Shown piece after piece: positions 1 to 6,764 of a stretch of 32,353 nucleotides of DNA. Source of the stretch: Deltaproteobacteria bacterium UBA2385. Lineage in GTDB: Bacteria > Myxococcota_A > UBA796 > UBA2385. Made by a program: the position numbers and the translations under genes. The notes below the pieces were generated by a model. That model was not told where the DNA came from. It was given only the letters and a program-made list of their open reading frames with translations, and searched no databases. The stretch covers positions 17,372 through 49,724 of the forward strand of contig DDSR01000200.1 of NCBI GenBank assembly GCA_002343455.1, read 5' to 3'. Each line of letters begins with the position of its first letter. The first letter of the stretch is position 1.

Positions 1-209
1 AGCTGTCGGCGTAGGGTCAGGATCCGCGCCACCCCGACGGCGACGACCAGCCCGACCACGCCGACCAGGCCAAGCCCCCGCTCGGCGCCGTCCAGCGTGC
101 CTCGGACGACGATGCCGCCCAGGCCAAGCACCAGCAGCACCGCGTTCAGCGCGGTCCAGAGCTGGGCAAAACGCAACGCCTTGCGCAGCTCTTCACGGTT
201 CTCGCTCAT
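1..209 (-). CDS. Small membrane protein, C-terminus beyond window edge
   Basis: The reading frame begins at an ATG at 209 and is still open at base 1, so only about 69 residues are visible. The protein starts MSENREELRKALRFAQLW and continues into a hydrophobic stretch (about residues 17-34, rich in Leu, Val and Gly). After a short charged link (RGTLDGAERG) comes a second hydrophobic stretch (about 43-60). This looks like a two-helix membrane protein with an N-terminus rich in charge. The start is supported by a 4-nt ATGA overlap with the stop of the upstream ATPase gene, so it is the third visible gene of that operon and is probably translationally coupled. I do not recognise a family. Its position suggests a partner or membrane anchor of the two ATPases, but that is inference from context only. 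Confidence 0.6.
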   Translation of the reverse strand, partial: MSENREELRKALRFAQLWTALNAVLLVLGLGGIVVRGTLDGAERGLGLVGVVGLVVAVGVARILTLRRQ

Positions 210-1324
210 GCCGCCCTCCCAATGAGCCAGCGGGCCAGCTCGCCCAGCCCGGGCAGATCGTCGATGCCGCCCGGGAACTCGGGCACCACCAGCACGGCGA
301 TGTCCTGGGGCGCGTGGGCGACCAGGGTCGCGCGCAGCTCGCGGTGCTCGGCCTCCTGCTCCCGCTCCCGCTCGGCCAGCAGGCTGAGGTGAGCCAGGGC
401 CCGCCGGTGCGCGTCGGTGGCGCCCTCGGGCAGCAGGTGCGGTCCGGGCATCGGCCGGTCCGAGTTGATCTGTCGGCTGCGGTTCAGGATCAGGCCGCCC
501 AACGGCAGGGAGAGCTCGCGCAGCCGATCCTCGAAGTAGAGCGCGTCGTCCAGGGCGGTCCGCACCGGGCTGGTCACCAGCAGGAAGATCACATCGTCCT
601 GCTGCATCCGCTCGCGCATCTTCTGGGCGTTGCCGTTGAGCTGGGCGAAGATGGTGCTGAAGGCAGCGAAGAAGACCTGCAGATCGGCGAAGAACTCCTC
701 GCCGAAGACGCCGGTCAGCACCTTGGCGGCCAAGGCACGGGTGGTGCCGCCGAAGGGGCCGCTGTCCTGCTCGGGCAGCAGCATCCGGAAGATGCGCCCG
801 TCCATGAACTCGCCCAGGCGCCGCGGGGCGTCCAGGAAGTTGAGCGCGTTGCGGGCGGGCGGCGTGTCCAGGATGACCAGGTCGTACTCGCCACGCTCGA
901 CGAAGCCGTGCAGGGCCTCCATCGCGGTGTACTCCTGCATCCCGGCGATCATCTGCGTGACCTGCTGGTAGATCGGGTTGGCCAGCAGCTCGCGCAGCTT
1001 CTTCGGGTCGCGGACGAGGCGCTTGACGGCGGCATCAGCGACCAGCTTGGGGTCCAGCATCCAGGCCGAGAGCGTGCCTGGGGCCTGGATCCCCGCCTGC
1101 GCCTCGCGCTCGGGGCGAACGCGGACGGGCTCGGGCGTATTGGTCGAGACCCCCAGGGCCTCGGCGAGGCGCTTGCTGGGGTCGATCGTGAGGACCAGCA
1201 CCCGCCGCCCGTCCTGGGCTGCCGCCACCGCCAGGGCCGCCGAGGTCGTCGTCTTGCCGACCCCGCCGGCGCCGCAGCAGACGATGATGCGCTTCTCGCG
1301 GAGGTGCGAACCCAGGTGGCTCAT
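206..1324 (-). CDS. Get3/ArsA-like P-loop ATPase, subunit lacking the signature lysine
   Basis: 372 aa, SIMIBI-class ATPase of the ArsA/Get3 (anion-transporting ATPase) family. The P-loop is CCGAGGVGKTT (residues 16-26). The Walker lysine K24 is present, but the upstream 'signature' lysine of the deviant Walker A motif is Ala19. A second family motif, LTIDPSKRLAEALG, follows at about 45-58, and the switch II-like motif is DTPPARN (from D153) instead of the usual DTAPTGH. The start overlaps the stop of the upstream paralogue by 4 nt (ATGA), and its own stop overlaps the next start in the same way. Paired ArsA/Get3-like genes of this kind are known in actinobacteria (the mycobacterial Rv3679-Rv3680 pair) and, from memory, in myxobacteria. 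The likely role is as one half of a hetero-oligomeric ATPase at the cell envelope. No arsenite-binding function is implied, since no arsenic genes are nearby. Family assignment is strong; the cellular role is unknown. Confidence 0.9.
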   Translation of the reverse strand: MSHLGSHLREKRIIVCCGAGGVGKTTTSAALAVAAAQDGRRVLVLTIDPSKRLAEALGVSTNTPEPVRVRPEREAQAGIQAPGTLSAWMLDPKLVADAAVKRLVRDPKKLRELLANPIYQQVTQMIAGMQEYTAMEALHGFVERGEYDLVILDTPPARNALNFLDAPRRLGEFMDGRIFRMLLPEQDSGPFGGTTRALAAKVLTGVFGEEFFADLQVFFAAFSTIFAQLNGNAQKMRERMQQDDVIFLLVTSPVRTALDDALYFEDRLRELSLPLGGLILNRSRQINSDRPMPGPHLLPEGATDAHRRALAHLSLLAEREREQEAEHRELRATLVAHAPQDIAVLVVPEFPGGIDDLPGLGELARWLIGRAA

Positions 1325-2238
1325 GGCTCATCCCCCATGAAGAAGCGCGCCATCGCCTCGGTCGCCGCCGGGCCGTCCACTGGGAAGGCCGGCACCGCCA
1401 GCACCGGCGGGGCGGTCGAGCTGCGCAGCCGCTCCAGCGAGACCCGGGCGCGCTCGATGCGGGCCAGCTCTTCCTTGCCAGTCATCGGGCCGGGGGGGAG
1501 CAGGTCCTCCAGGGCGGCCCGCTCCTCGGGGCTGAAGGGGTCGACCGGCACCTTGTTGGCGATGGTGGCCACCACGGTCATGTGGGTCGCCCGTAGCCCC
1601 TCGGAGAGCTCGATCGACTCGGTCACCGGCAGCGGCTCGGGGATGGTCACCACCAAGGCGCCGCCGGTGCGCGGGTTGTTCAGCCAGCCCTGGCCCTCGC
1701 GCAGGGCGGTGGCGATCGGCCCGCGACGCACCAGCCGCAGCAGGATGTCCGGCAAGGCCGTCAGCGCCAGGGTGTGCCCCGTCGCGGGCATGTCGACCAC
1801 CAGCAGATCCCAGCGCGGCTTGCCGTCGGGCTGGAGCTGCCGGAGCAGGTGCAGCAGGTGGTAGTAGACCCCCATCTCGTGGAAGCTGGGCGCGGCGTGC
1901 AGCAGCCGCCGCAGGGCCGCGTTGCGCAGGGCCAGCCGGGCCAGGGTCTGCACCCGGAAGACATCGCCCAGGAACTGCTCGGTGCCCTCTTCCGTGGCCA
2001 GCATCACCCCGTGGATGCCCGGCGCCAGCAGCGTCGGCCGAGCCGGCAGCACCTCCCGCCCGAACATGCGCGCCAGCGTGCTCTGCGCCTGGGTGGCCGG
2101 CTCCTCGATCTCGGCGACCAGGACCCGCTTGCCGGCGGCGGCGGCGGCGCGGGCGAGGGCCGCGCTGACCGTGGTGCGGCCCACCCCTCCCTTGCCCGAG
2201 ACGAGGACGACGCGGCGGTCGAGGATGGTGCGAAGCAC
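1321..2238 (-). CDS. Get3/ArsA-like P-loop ATPase, subunit with Arg in place of the Walker lysine
   Basis: 305 aa, second ArsA/Get3-family ATPase and first gene of the operon. The P-loop is SGKGGVGRTT. The signature lysine K16 is kept, but the canonical Walker lysine is Arg21, the mirror image of its downstream partner. A classical switch II motif DMPATGH begins at D149. The GTG start at 2238 is chosen because it is preceded by GGGAG, begins just before the beta-strand leading into the P-loop, and gives the usual N-terminus for the family. The stop overlaps the next ATG as ATGA. The Arg replacement suggests weak or altered hydrolysis in its own site. A heterodimer with the downstream protein is the natural inference, because active sites in this family form across a dimer interface. 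The client or cargo is not known. Confidence 0.9.
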   Translation of the reverse strand: MLRTILDRRVVLVSGKGGVGRTTVSAALARAAAAAGKRVLVAEIEEPATQAQSTLARMFGREVLPARPTLLAPGIHGVMLATEEGTEQFLGDVFRVQTLARLALRNAALRRLLHAAPSFHEMGVYYHLLHLLRQLQPDGKPRWDLLVVDMPATGHTLALTALPDILLRLVRRGPIATALREGQGWLNNPRTGGALVVTIPEPLPVTESIELSEGLRATHMTVVATIANKVPVDPFSPEERAALEDLLPPGPMTGKEELARIERARVSLERLRSSTAPPVLAVPAFPVDGPAATEAMARFFMGDEP

Positions 2239-2302
2239 GGGTCTCCCGGGGAAGGGGGCAACCTAACACCCCGCGGCGGGCCAGCCGAGGCGGCGGGGGG
2301 CC

Positions 2303-3973
2303 CTACTTCATCCGGTAGCCATCCAGCTCGTTGTTGAAGATCCACGCCACCACCTCGCCGATCTCGAAGCTGTCGGCCGACCAGGCGTGAATGCTGGCCG
2401 CCGCCGAGCCCGAGGTCCGCAGCTCGGCCCGGCTCGCCAGCATCTTCCGGAAGCGGGCCTGCCAGGAGAGCATGTTCGAGGCGCGCAGATCGATCCAGCC
2501 GCGCCGCACCCAGCTCTCCAGCTCGGCGGGCTGGCTCCAGCGCACCTTGGTCGCGTGGCCCAGGATCTGCGGCACATTGATCCGAGGCCCGCGCAAGATG
2601 CGCTTGCCGTCGGGCAGCAGCACCGGGATGCCGATCGAGGGCGCCGTGCGGGCCACGCCGGAGCTGTCCAGGACCGCCTCCAGGGCTGCGCTCATCGCCG
2701 CGGGCGAGACCTCGGCCGCCACCGCCGCCTCCAGCGAGCCGTAGGCCTGCCGGATCAGGTGCGCCTCGAAGAGCAGCTTGGAGAGCTCGGGCGGGCCCAG
2801 CTTGCCCAGGGCCACGCTGGGGATGCCGCTCTCCTGCTCGACCTCGGCCAGGTCCGTCAGGGCCGCACGGCGCAGCAGGCCCGCCTTGTAGGTCGGGTTG
2901 AGCACGCTGCCGTCCAGTGAGCTGATGATGTCCTGGCCGGTGTTGGCGCCGCGGATCTCCAGCACGACGGTGTGGGCGATCTCCTCGGGCGTGATGAACT
3001 CCATCTGGCCGAGCGCCGTGATCGCCGCGAACTCGCCCCGGGTGAAGACCCCGTTCTCGCCGGTGTCGACGATCGGCACGTCGAGCTGGCCCACCTTCTC
3101 GTAGCCGGCATCCGTCTGTGCCAGCTCCAGCTCGCCCTGCAGCTCGACCTGCTTGGGGGCGAAGAGCTCGCTGTTGCGGTGCTTGTCGCTGGCCCGCTTC
3201 ACCTGCACGCCGCGGTAGCCGATCATCGCCGCCGGCTTGACCTCCTTGACGATCGGCGCGTGCGGGGTCCGCGCCAGCAGGAAGAGCAGCCCGGTGTGCC
3301 CGAAGGCCGCCTCGGTCTTGGCCAGCAGCACCTGCGAGGGCTTGTCCTCGCTGTGGGTGTAGGGGATGTTCAGCCCCATGCCGCCGGTGCCCGTCGTGCC
3401 GACCTTCAGGTAGACCCGGGTCTGGTACTCGGTGGTCGCCCGGTGCACGAAGCGCACGTGGCGGATGATCTGCGGGGCCGACTGCGAGAGCAGGAAGGCC
3501 TCCAGGTCCAGGATGCCGGCCTTGTCGAAGCCCTCCTCCCCGATCCAGGCGCGCACCTTGGCCGCCCCGTCGAAGACGTCCTGGTAGGAGAGGCCCGTCG
3601 CCGTGTTGACGCTGTCGACGACGACCTCGGGCCGGTAGGTGCCCAGCATCCGGACGAGGTGGTTGTCCTGGTAGGCGGCGTCGAAGTCGTCGTAGAGGCC
3701 GGCCAGCAGGCGCCGGCGCAGGGCCGGGTCGGCCAGGATCGCGTCGCGGGAGAGGCCGGCGAGGTCCGTCGGCACGAAGAGGTTGCCCGACTCGGGCACG
3801 AAGATCGTGCGGGCGCCGTACTCCTCACGCAGGCGGGCGCAGGCGGCCTCGGCCTCCTCGCGCAGCAGCGAGGCGACCACGATGCGCTTGGGCTGCAGCT
3901 TCTCGACGATGTGGCGGCAGACCTGCAGGCCAACGAGGCCAGCGCCGCCGAGGACGAGGAAGTCGGTGTACAC
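2303..3973 (-). CDS. Rossmann-fold NAD(P)-binding dehydrogenase-like protein
   Basis: 556 aa from the GTG at 3973, preceded by AGGAG with a 6-nt spacer. The longer upstream frame runs into the repeat element and is rejected. The N-terminus VYTDFLVLGGAGLVG carries a GxxGxxG dinucleotide-binding loop at about residues 9-15 after a hydrophobic strand, as in epimerase/SDR or saccharopine-dehydrogenase-like enzymes. Later conserved-looking segments include VDSVNTATGLSYQDV, LKVGTTGTGGMGLNIPYTH (about 190-208) and a C-terminal helical region with several Trp. At 556 aa it is longer than a simple SDR, so the C-terminal half is probably a separate domain. The gene is alone: 64 nt separate it from the ATPase operon on the same strand, and a repeat element lies just upstream. 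Substrate and pathway cannot be read from the sequence. Confidence 0.7.
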   Translation of the reverse strand: MYTDFLVLGGAGLVGLQVCRHIVEKLQPKRIVVASLLREEAEAACARLREEYGARTIFVPESGNLFVPTDLAGLSRDAILADPALRRRLLAGLYDDFDAAYQDNHLVRMLGTYRPEVVVDSVNTATGLSYQDVFDGAAKVRAWIGEEGFDKAGILDLEAFLLSQSAPQIIRHVRFVHRATTEYQTRVYLKVGTTGTGGMGLNIPYTHSEDKPSQVLLAKTEAAFGHTGLLFLLARTPHAPIVKEVKPAAMIGYRGVQVKRASDKHRNSELFAPKQVELQGELELAQTDAGYEKVGQLDVPIVDTGENGVFTRGEFAAITALGQMEFITPEEIAHTVVLEIRGANTGQDIISSLDGSVLNPTYKAGLLRRAALTDLAEVEQESGIPSVALGKLGPPELSKLLFEAHLIRQAYGSLEAAVAAEVSPAAMSAALEAVLDSSGVARTAPSIGIPVLLPDGKRILRGPRINVPQILGHATKVRWSQPAELESWVRRGWIDLRASNMLSWQARFRKMLASRAELRTSGSAAASIHAWSADSFEIGEVVAWIFNNELDGYRMK

Positions 3974-4017
3974 GGGAGGCTCCTGCGGAGGGGGGTGGGG
4001 GCCTAACGCGCAGGAGG

Positions 4018-4180
4018 CGGCGTCAGGTATTCGCATTTGCCATTTGTTATGTCGACCAACAGCGGATCCTCGGCTCCTCGCCGGCCCGGAGCACGGCCGC
4101 GGGAGCCCGGCCCGTGCGCTCAAACCGGGCCGGAGTCGCCCAAGGACCCGCGAAATGGCAAAAGGCAATACCTGACGCCG
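4018..4180. repeat. 163-bp inverted-repeat element, copy 1 (MITE-like)
   Basis: The element is bounded by 28-bp terminal inverted repeats at 4018-4045 and 4153-4180. They start CGGCGTCAGGTATT and differ at only three internal positions. The interior is GC-rich with further short hairpins (GCTCC...GGAGC around 4073-4093). A second copy with identical length lies at 5088-5250. The terminal repeats are identical between copies and the interiors differ at 18 of 107 positions, so overall identity is about 89%. No target-site duplication is visible. It has no coding capacity. It lies between the dehydrogenase start and the SUMF1 gene and may affect transcription of both. Confidence 0.85.
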
Positions 4181-4235
4181 GGCCGGCGAGAGCGAGATGG
4201 TGTACTGTCCGCCCTCCTTTGCGATGGAAGGCCAC

Positions 4236-5078
4236 ATGTCCTGCCGCAATCTCGCCCTGCTCAGCCTGGGCCTGCCCGCGCTGCCCTCCTGCGCCGACAC
4301 TGCGGGCAACACTGCGGGCAACACCATCGAGGGCACCCACTTCGAGACGGAGATCATCGCGGCGGGCAGCTTCACCATGGGGTGCACCGACGGAGCGGGG
4401 GATTGCCTGGCACACGAGTCGCCGGCCCATGAGGTGACCCTGAGCCGGGCCTTCCACATCGGCCGAACCGAGGTGACGCAGGAGCAGTACGAGGCGACGA
4501 TGGGCAGCACCCCCTCGCACTGGGCGAGCTGCGGGGCCGATTGCCCGGTGGAGACGGTGACCTGGCATATGGCGGCGGACTTCGCTCGGACGTTGTCGGC
4601 CCTGGAAGGGCTGGAGGAGTGCTACGCCTGCAGCGGAACCGGCAGGTCGACCGAGTGCAGCCCGGTCGGGGACCCCTACGCCTGCGGGGGCTACCGCCTG
4701 CCGACCGAGGCGGAGTGGGAATACGCGGCGCGCTGCGGCGAGGACACGCTGTACGCTGGCTCGGACGACATCGACCGGGTCGCCTGGAGCGCCGACACCA
4801 CCACCCACCCCGTGGCGACGAAGGCGCCGAATGGCTGTGGCCTGTACGATATGTCGGGCAACGTCATCGAGTGGATCGAGGACTGGTACGGCAGCAGCTA
4901 CTACGCGAAGAGCCCAGGCACCGACCCGAAGGGCCCCTCGATCGGCTCCGCCCGCGTGACCCGCGGTGGGTCGTGGCGCTACGACGCCGAGTACTCGCGC
5001 CTGGCGTTCCGTGGCTACGATGTACCCGGAAACTGGCACTCCGACTTCGGCTTCCGCCTGGCCAGAACGGCGCTGTAA
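4236..5078 (+). CDS. SUMF1/FGE-sulfatase-fold lipoprotein
   Basis: 280 aa. The ATG at 4236 is chosen because GGAAGG sits 5 nt upstream and it yields a clean lipoprotein signal, MSCRNLALLSLGLPALPSC (Cys19). A longer frame from 4197 has no such support. A 12-bp tandem repeat (4299-4322) encodes a TAGN-TAGN linker just after the lipid anchor. The mature part has the formylglycine-generating-enzyme fold signatures: GSFTMGC, VTLSRAFHIGRTEVTQEQY, RLPTEAEWEYAAR, GLYDMSGNVIEWIEDWY, RVTRGGSW and a C-terminal GFRLAR. The catalytic cysteines of true aerobic FGE, expected after GGSW, are absent (RYDAEYSRLAFR follows), so sulfatase activation is unlikely. Such domains are often sugar- or substrate-binding modules on bacterial surfaces. 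The gene is flanked by two direct copies of the 163-bp repeat and nothing else, so it could have moved or duplicated as a unit. Confidence 0.88.
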   Translation: MSCRNLALLSLGLPALPSCADTAGNTAGNTIEGTHFETEIIAAGSFTMGCTDGAGDCLAHESPAHEVTLSRAFHIGRTEVTQEQYEATMGSTPSHWASCGADCPVETVTWHMAADFARTLSALEGLEECYACSGTGRSTECSPVGDPYACGGYRLPTEAEWEYAARCGEDTLYAGSDDIDRVAWSADTTTHPVATKAPNGCGLYDMSGNVIEWIEDWYGSSYYAKSPGTDPKGPSIGSARVTRGGSWRYDAEYSRLAFRGYDVPGNWHSDFGFRLARTAL

Positions 5079-5087
5079 ACACTGACA

Positions 5088-5250
5088 CGGCGTCAGGTAT
5101 TCGCATTTGCCATTTACGATGCCGCCGAGCAGCGGATCTCCGGCTCCTCGCCGGCCCGGAGCACGGCCGCGAGAGGCCGGTTCGAGCCCTCAAACCGGGC
5201 GGCAGTCGCCCAAGGAACCGCGAAATGGCAAAAGGCAATACCTGACGCCG
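5088..5250. repeat. 163-bp inverted-repeat element, copy 2 (MITE-like)
   Basis: Same length, orientation and terminal repeats as the copy at 4018-4180 (terminal repeats at 5088-5115 and 5223-5250). It begins 9 nt after the SUMF1-type stop codon and ends 69 nt before the LuxR-type gene. Direct orientation means recombination between the copies would excise the SUMF1 gene. The substitutions between copies are all in the interior, which suggests either selection on the ends or fairly recent activity. No transposase is in the window. Confidence 0.85.
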
Positions 5251-5319
5251 AGCCGCCTGGGCGACTCCGCCGAGGGATCGACGACGCGCTACGAGGCCCC
5301 CCACCCCGGAGTCCCGCCA

Positions 5320-5841
5320 ATGCGCCGCGCTCTGCCCATCGCCCTGTTCCTGCTCATCGGCGGGCTCATCACCCTGGACCTCGCCACCGACGCCCGCGAG
5401 GGCACCTCCCTCGCGCACCTCATCGTCGAGGGGGCCGCCGTCGCGCTGGCCATGGCGGGCGCCGCCGGGCTCGGTCGGGCCGCCCAGCGCGAGCGGAGAG
5501 CCATGCAGCAGGCCCTGGCCCGCGCGGCATCCGAGACCCGCGCCTGGCAGGGCGAGGCCGAGCGCTGGCGGGCGGAAGCGAGCGCGGCGCTCCAGGGCCT
5601 GGGCGAGGCCATCGAGCGCCAGTTCGAGCGCTGGCAGCTCAGCGCCGCGGAGCGAGAGGTCGCAATGCTCCTGCTCAAGGGCCTGAGCCTGCAGGAGGTC
5701 GCCGAGGTGCGGCAGACCAGCGAGCGCACCACCCGGCAGCAGGCCCAGGCCGTCTACAAGAAGGCGGGCCTCGCCGGGCGGGCCGAGCTCTCGGCCTTCT
5801 TCCTGGAAGACCTCCTGCCCGAGCGCAGCCCCCGCGGCTGA
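5320..5841 (+). CDS. Membrane-anchored LuxR-type HTH regulator
   Basis: 173 aa from the ATG at 5320 (GGAG 8 nt upstream). The longer frame beginning inside the repeat element at 5107 is rejected. The N-terminus has two hydrophobic helices (about residues 5-20 and 31-52) joined by a short acidic loop. A long, charged, Ala/Arg/Glu-rich coiled-coil-like segment follows (53-103), then a LuxR/GerE-type helix-turn-helix at about 107-166. Its motif LSAAEREVAMLLLKGLSLQEVAE is followed by RTTRQQAQAVYKKAGLAGRAELSAFF, which matches the usual pattern. A DNA-binding domain tethered directly to the inner membrane with almost no periplasmic domain suggests that it senses a membrane or membrane-protein signal. 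It is convergent with the cytochrome b561 gene, the stops being 3 nt apart. Targets are unknown. Confidence 0.85.
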   Translation: MRRALPIALFLLIGGLITLDLATDAREGTSLAHLIVEGAAVALAMAGAAGLGRAAQRERRAMQQALARAASETRAWQGEAERWRAEASAALQGLGEAIERQFERWQLSAAEREVAMLLLKGLSLQEVAEVRQTSERTTRQQAQAVYKKAGLAGRAELSAFFLEDLLPERSPRG

Positions 5842-5844
5842 GGT

Positions 5845-6606
5845 TCAGTCGTCGTCCTCCTCGTCCTCGTCGTCCTCCTCGCCCTCGTCCTCGCCCTCGT
5901 CCTCGCCCTCGCCGCCCCCTTCGCCACCCTCGATCTCCACCGCCTGAAGGCTGCCCAGCAGCGGGACCTGCAGCGTGCCCGTCCCGGCGTCGAAGCCGTT
6001 GACCAGCGCGCCCGTCCAGGCTCCAGTCAGCGCCAGCAGCCCCACCGCCACCAGGGGGCGGGCCGAGGCGATGCCCTCCTCCGGGCTGCCCGGCTTGTGG
6101 CCGGTGAGCATGCTGGAGACCGTCCCATCCCGGTGCCGCAGCCCGTGCAGCACCGCGCCGAGGATGTGCGCGGCCACGACGGCCACTGCGGCCCAGGCCA
6201 TCAGCTCGTGGGCCTCTTCCAGCCACTCGCCGCCCCGGGCCATCAGCACCCCGCTGCCGGCCAGGCCCAGCACCAGGACCACCATCAGCACGATGGCGAG
6301 GCTGGAGGCCGGGTTGTGCCCGACGTAGCGCGCGGCCTTGCCCGAAGGCGCGTCGCGGAGCCAGACGACCAGCTCGCTCGGGCGGAACCGGAAGCCGTCG
6401 AGCCCCGCGGTGCGGCTGCCCACCAGGCCCCAGCCCAGCCGCAGGAACACCAGCAGCGCCGCCACCAGGCCGGCGATCAGGTGGGCGACGAAGACGGGGC
6501 GCTCGTCGTCGCCGAAGAAGCCGAGCAGGGCCGCGACCAGGAAGGCCAGGCCGAACAGGATGTGGAAGAGCCGGACCGGAAGGTCCCAGACCAGGATGCG
6601 TCGCAT
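5845..6606 (-). CDS. Cytochrome b561-type membrane protein with acidic C-terminal tail
   Basis: 253 aa. The ATG at 6606 is preceded by GAGGTG with good spacing; the longer upstream frame has no hydrophobic or motif support. The sequence MRRILVWDLPVRLFHILFG opens a bacterial cytochrome b561 / Ni-hydrogenase b-type domain. It has four main helices and candidate haem ligands His15, His42, His97 (in GHNPA), His133, His147 and His154. A further hydrophobic segment lies at about 185-202. The last 28 residues or so (226-253) are almost only Glu, Asp and Gly. This tail comes from a simple GAG/GAC-type tract and is unusual for the family. The protein should shuttle electrons between the quinone pool and a periplasmic c-type cytochrome or acceptor, but no partner gene is adjacent. 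The upstream region carries a hairpin and direct repeats that could serve in its regulation. Confidence 0.88.
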   Translation of the reverse strand: MRRILVWDLPVRLFHILFGLAFLVAALLGFFGDDERPVFVAHLIAGLVAALLVFLRLGWGLVGSRTAGLDGFRFRPSELVVWLRDAPSGKAARYVGHNPASSLAIVLMVVLVLGLAGSGVLMARGGEWLEEAHELMAWAAVAVVAAHILGAVLHGLRHRDGTVSSMLTGHKPGSPEEGIASARPLVAVGLLALTGAWTGALVNGFDAGTGTLQVPLLGSLQAVEIEGGEGGGEGEDEGEDEGEEDDEDEEDDD

Positions 6607-6655
6607 GATCACCTCGGGGGTTGGCCCACACCCTGACCCCGGCCGGGCGAGATCT

Positions 6656-6749
6656 CCATCCGTCGGATGGCTCAAGCAGCACTTCATCGAGCTGATTGAG
6701 CCATCCGACGGAGCCTCACGGTCATCCGACGGATGCCTCACGGTCATCC
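6656..6749. repeat. Hairpin and direct-repeat cluster built on CATCCGACGGATG
   Basis: A perfect 17-bp inverted repeat, TCCGTCGGATGGCTCAA at 6659-6675, pairs with 6696-6712 across a 20-nt loop. Its left arm is itself inside a palindrome (CCATCC-GTC-GGATGG, 6656-6670). A second palindrome, CATCCGACGGATG, is at 6723-6735. A 15-bp direct repeat GCCTCACGGTCATCC occurs at 6713-6727 and 6735-6749 with a 22-bp period. The cluster lies between the stop of the M16 gene and the start of the b561 gene, both on the minus strand. It could be a terminator for the first, an operator for the second, or a decayed repetitive extragenic element. Confidence 0.8.
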
Positions 6750-6764
6750 CACGCAGGCGGCTCC

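Noticed and set aside
314..1864. A 516-codon plus-strand frame over the ATPase operon
   Set aside because: It is antisense of two genes with clear P-loop motifs and shows no domain of its own.
206..2238. An arsenite-resistance (arsA) operon
   Set aside because: No arsB, arsC, arsD or arsR is present, arsenite-binding cysteines are not evident, and two separate single-domain ATPases fit the Get3-like pair better.
2303..4510. The full 735-codon frame for the dehydrogenase
   Set aside because: It would run through the inverted-repeat element and overlap the SUMF1 gene in antisense. The GTG at 3973 has a good AGGAG site and begins the Rossmann fold.
4236..5078. A sulfatase-activating formylglycine-generating enzyme
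   Set aside because: The catalytic cysteines are missing, the protein is a lipoprotein, and no sulfatase gene is nearby.
5160..5200. A tRNA-like T-arm (GGTTCGAGCC) inside the second 163-bp element
   Set aside because: The stem does not pair over 5 bp, no acceptor or anticodon arm is present, and the first copy lacks the motif.
6656..6749. A short CRISPR-like array
   Set aside because: There are only two direct-repeat units, they are 15 bp long, the 'spacer' is itself a palindrome, and no cas genes are present.
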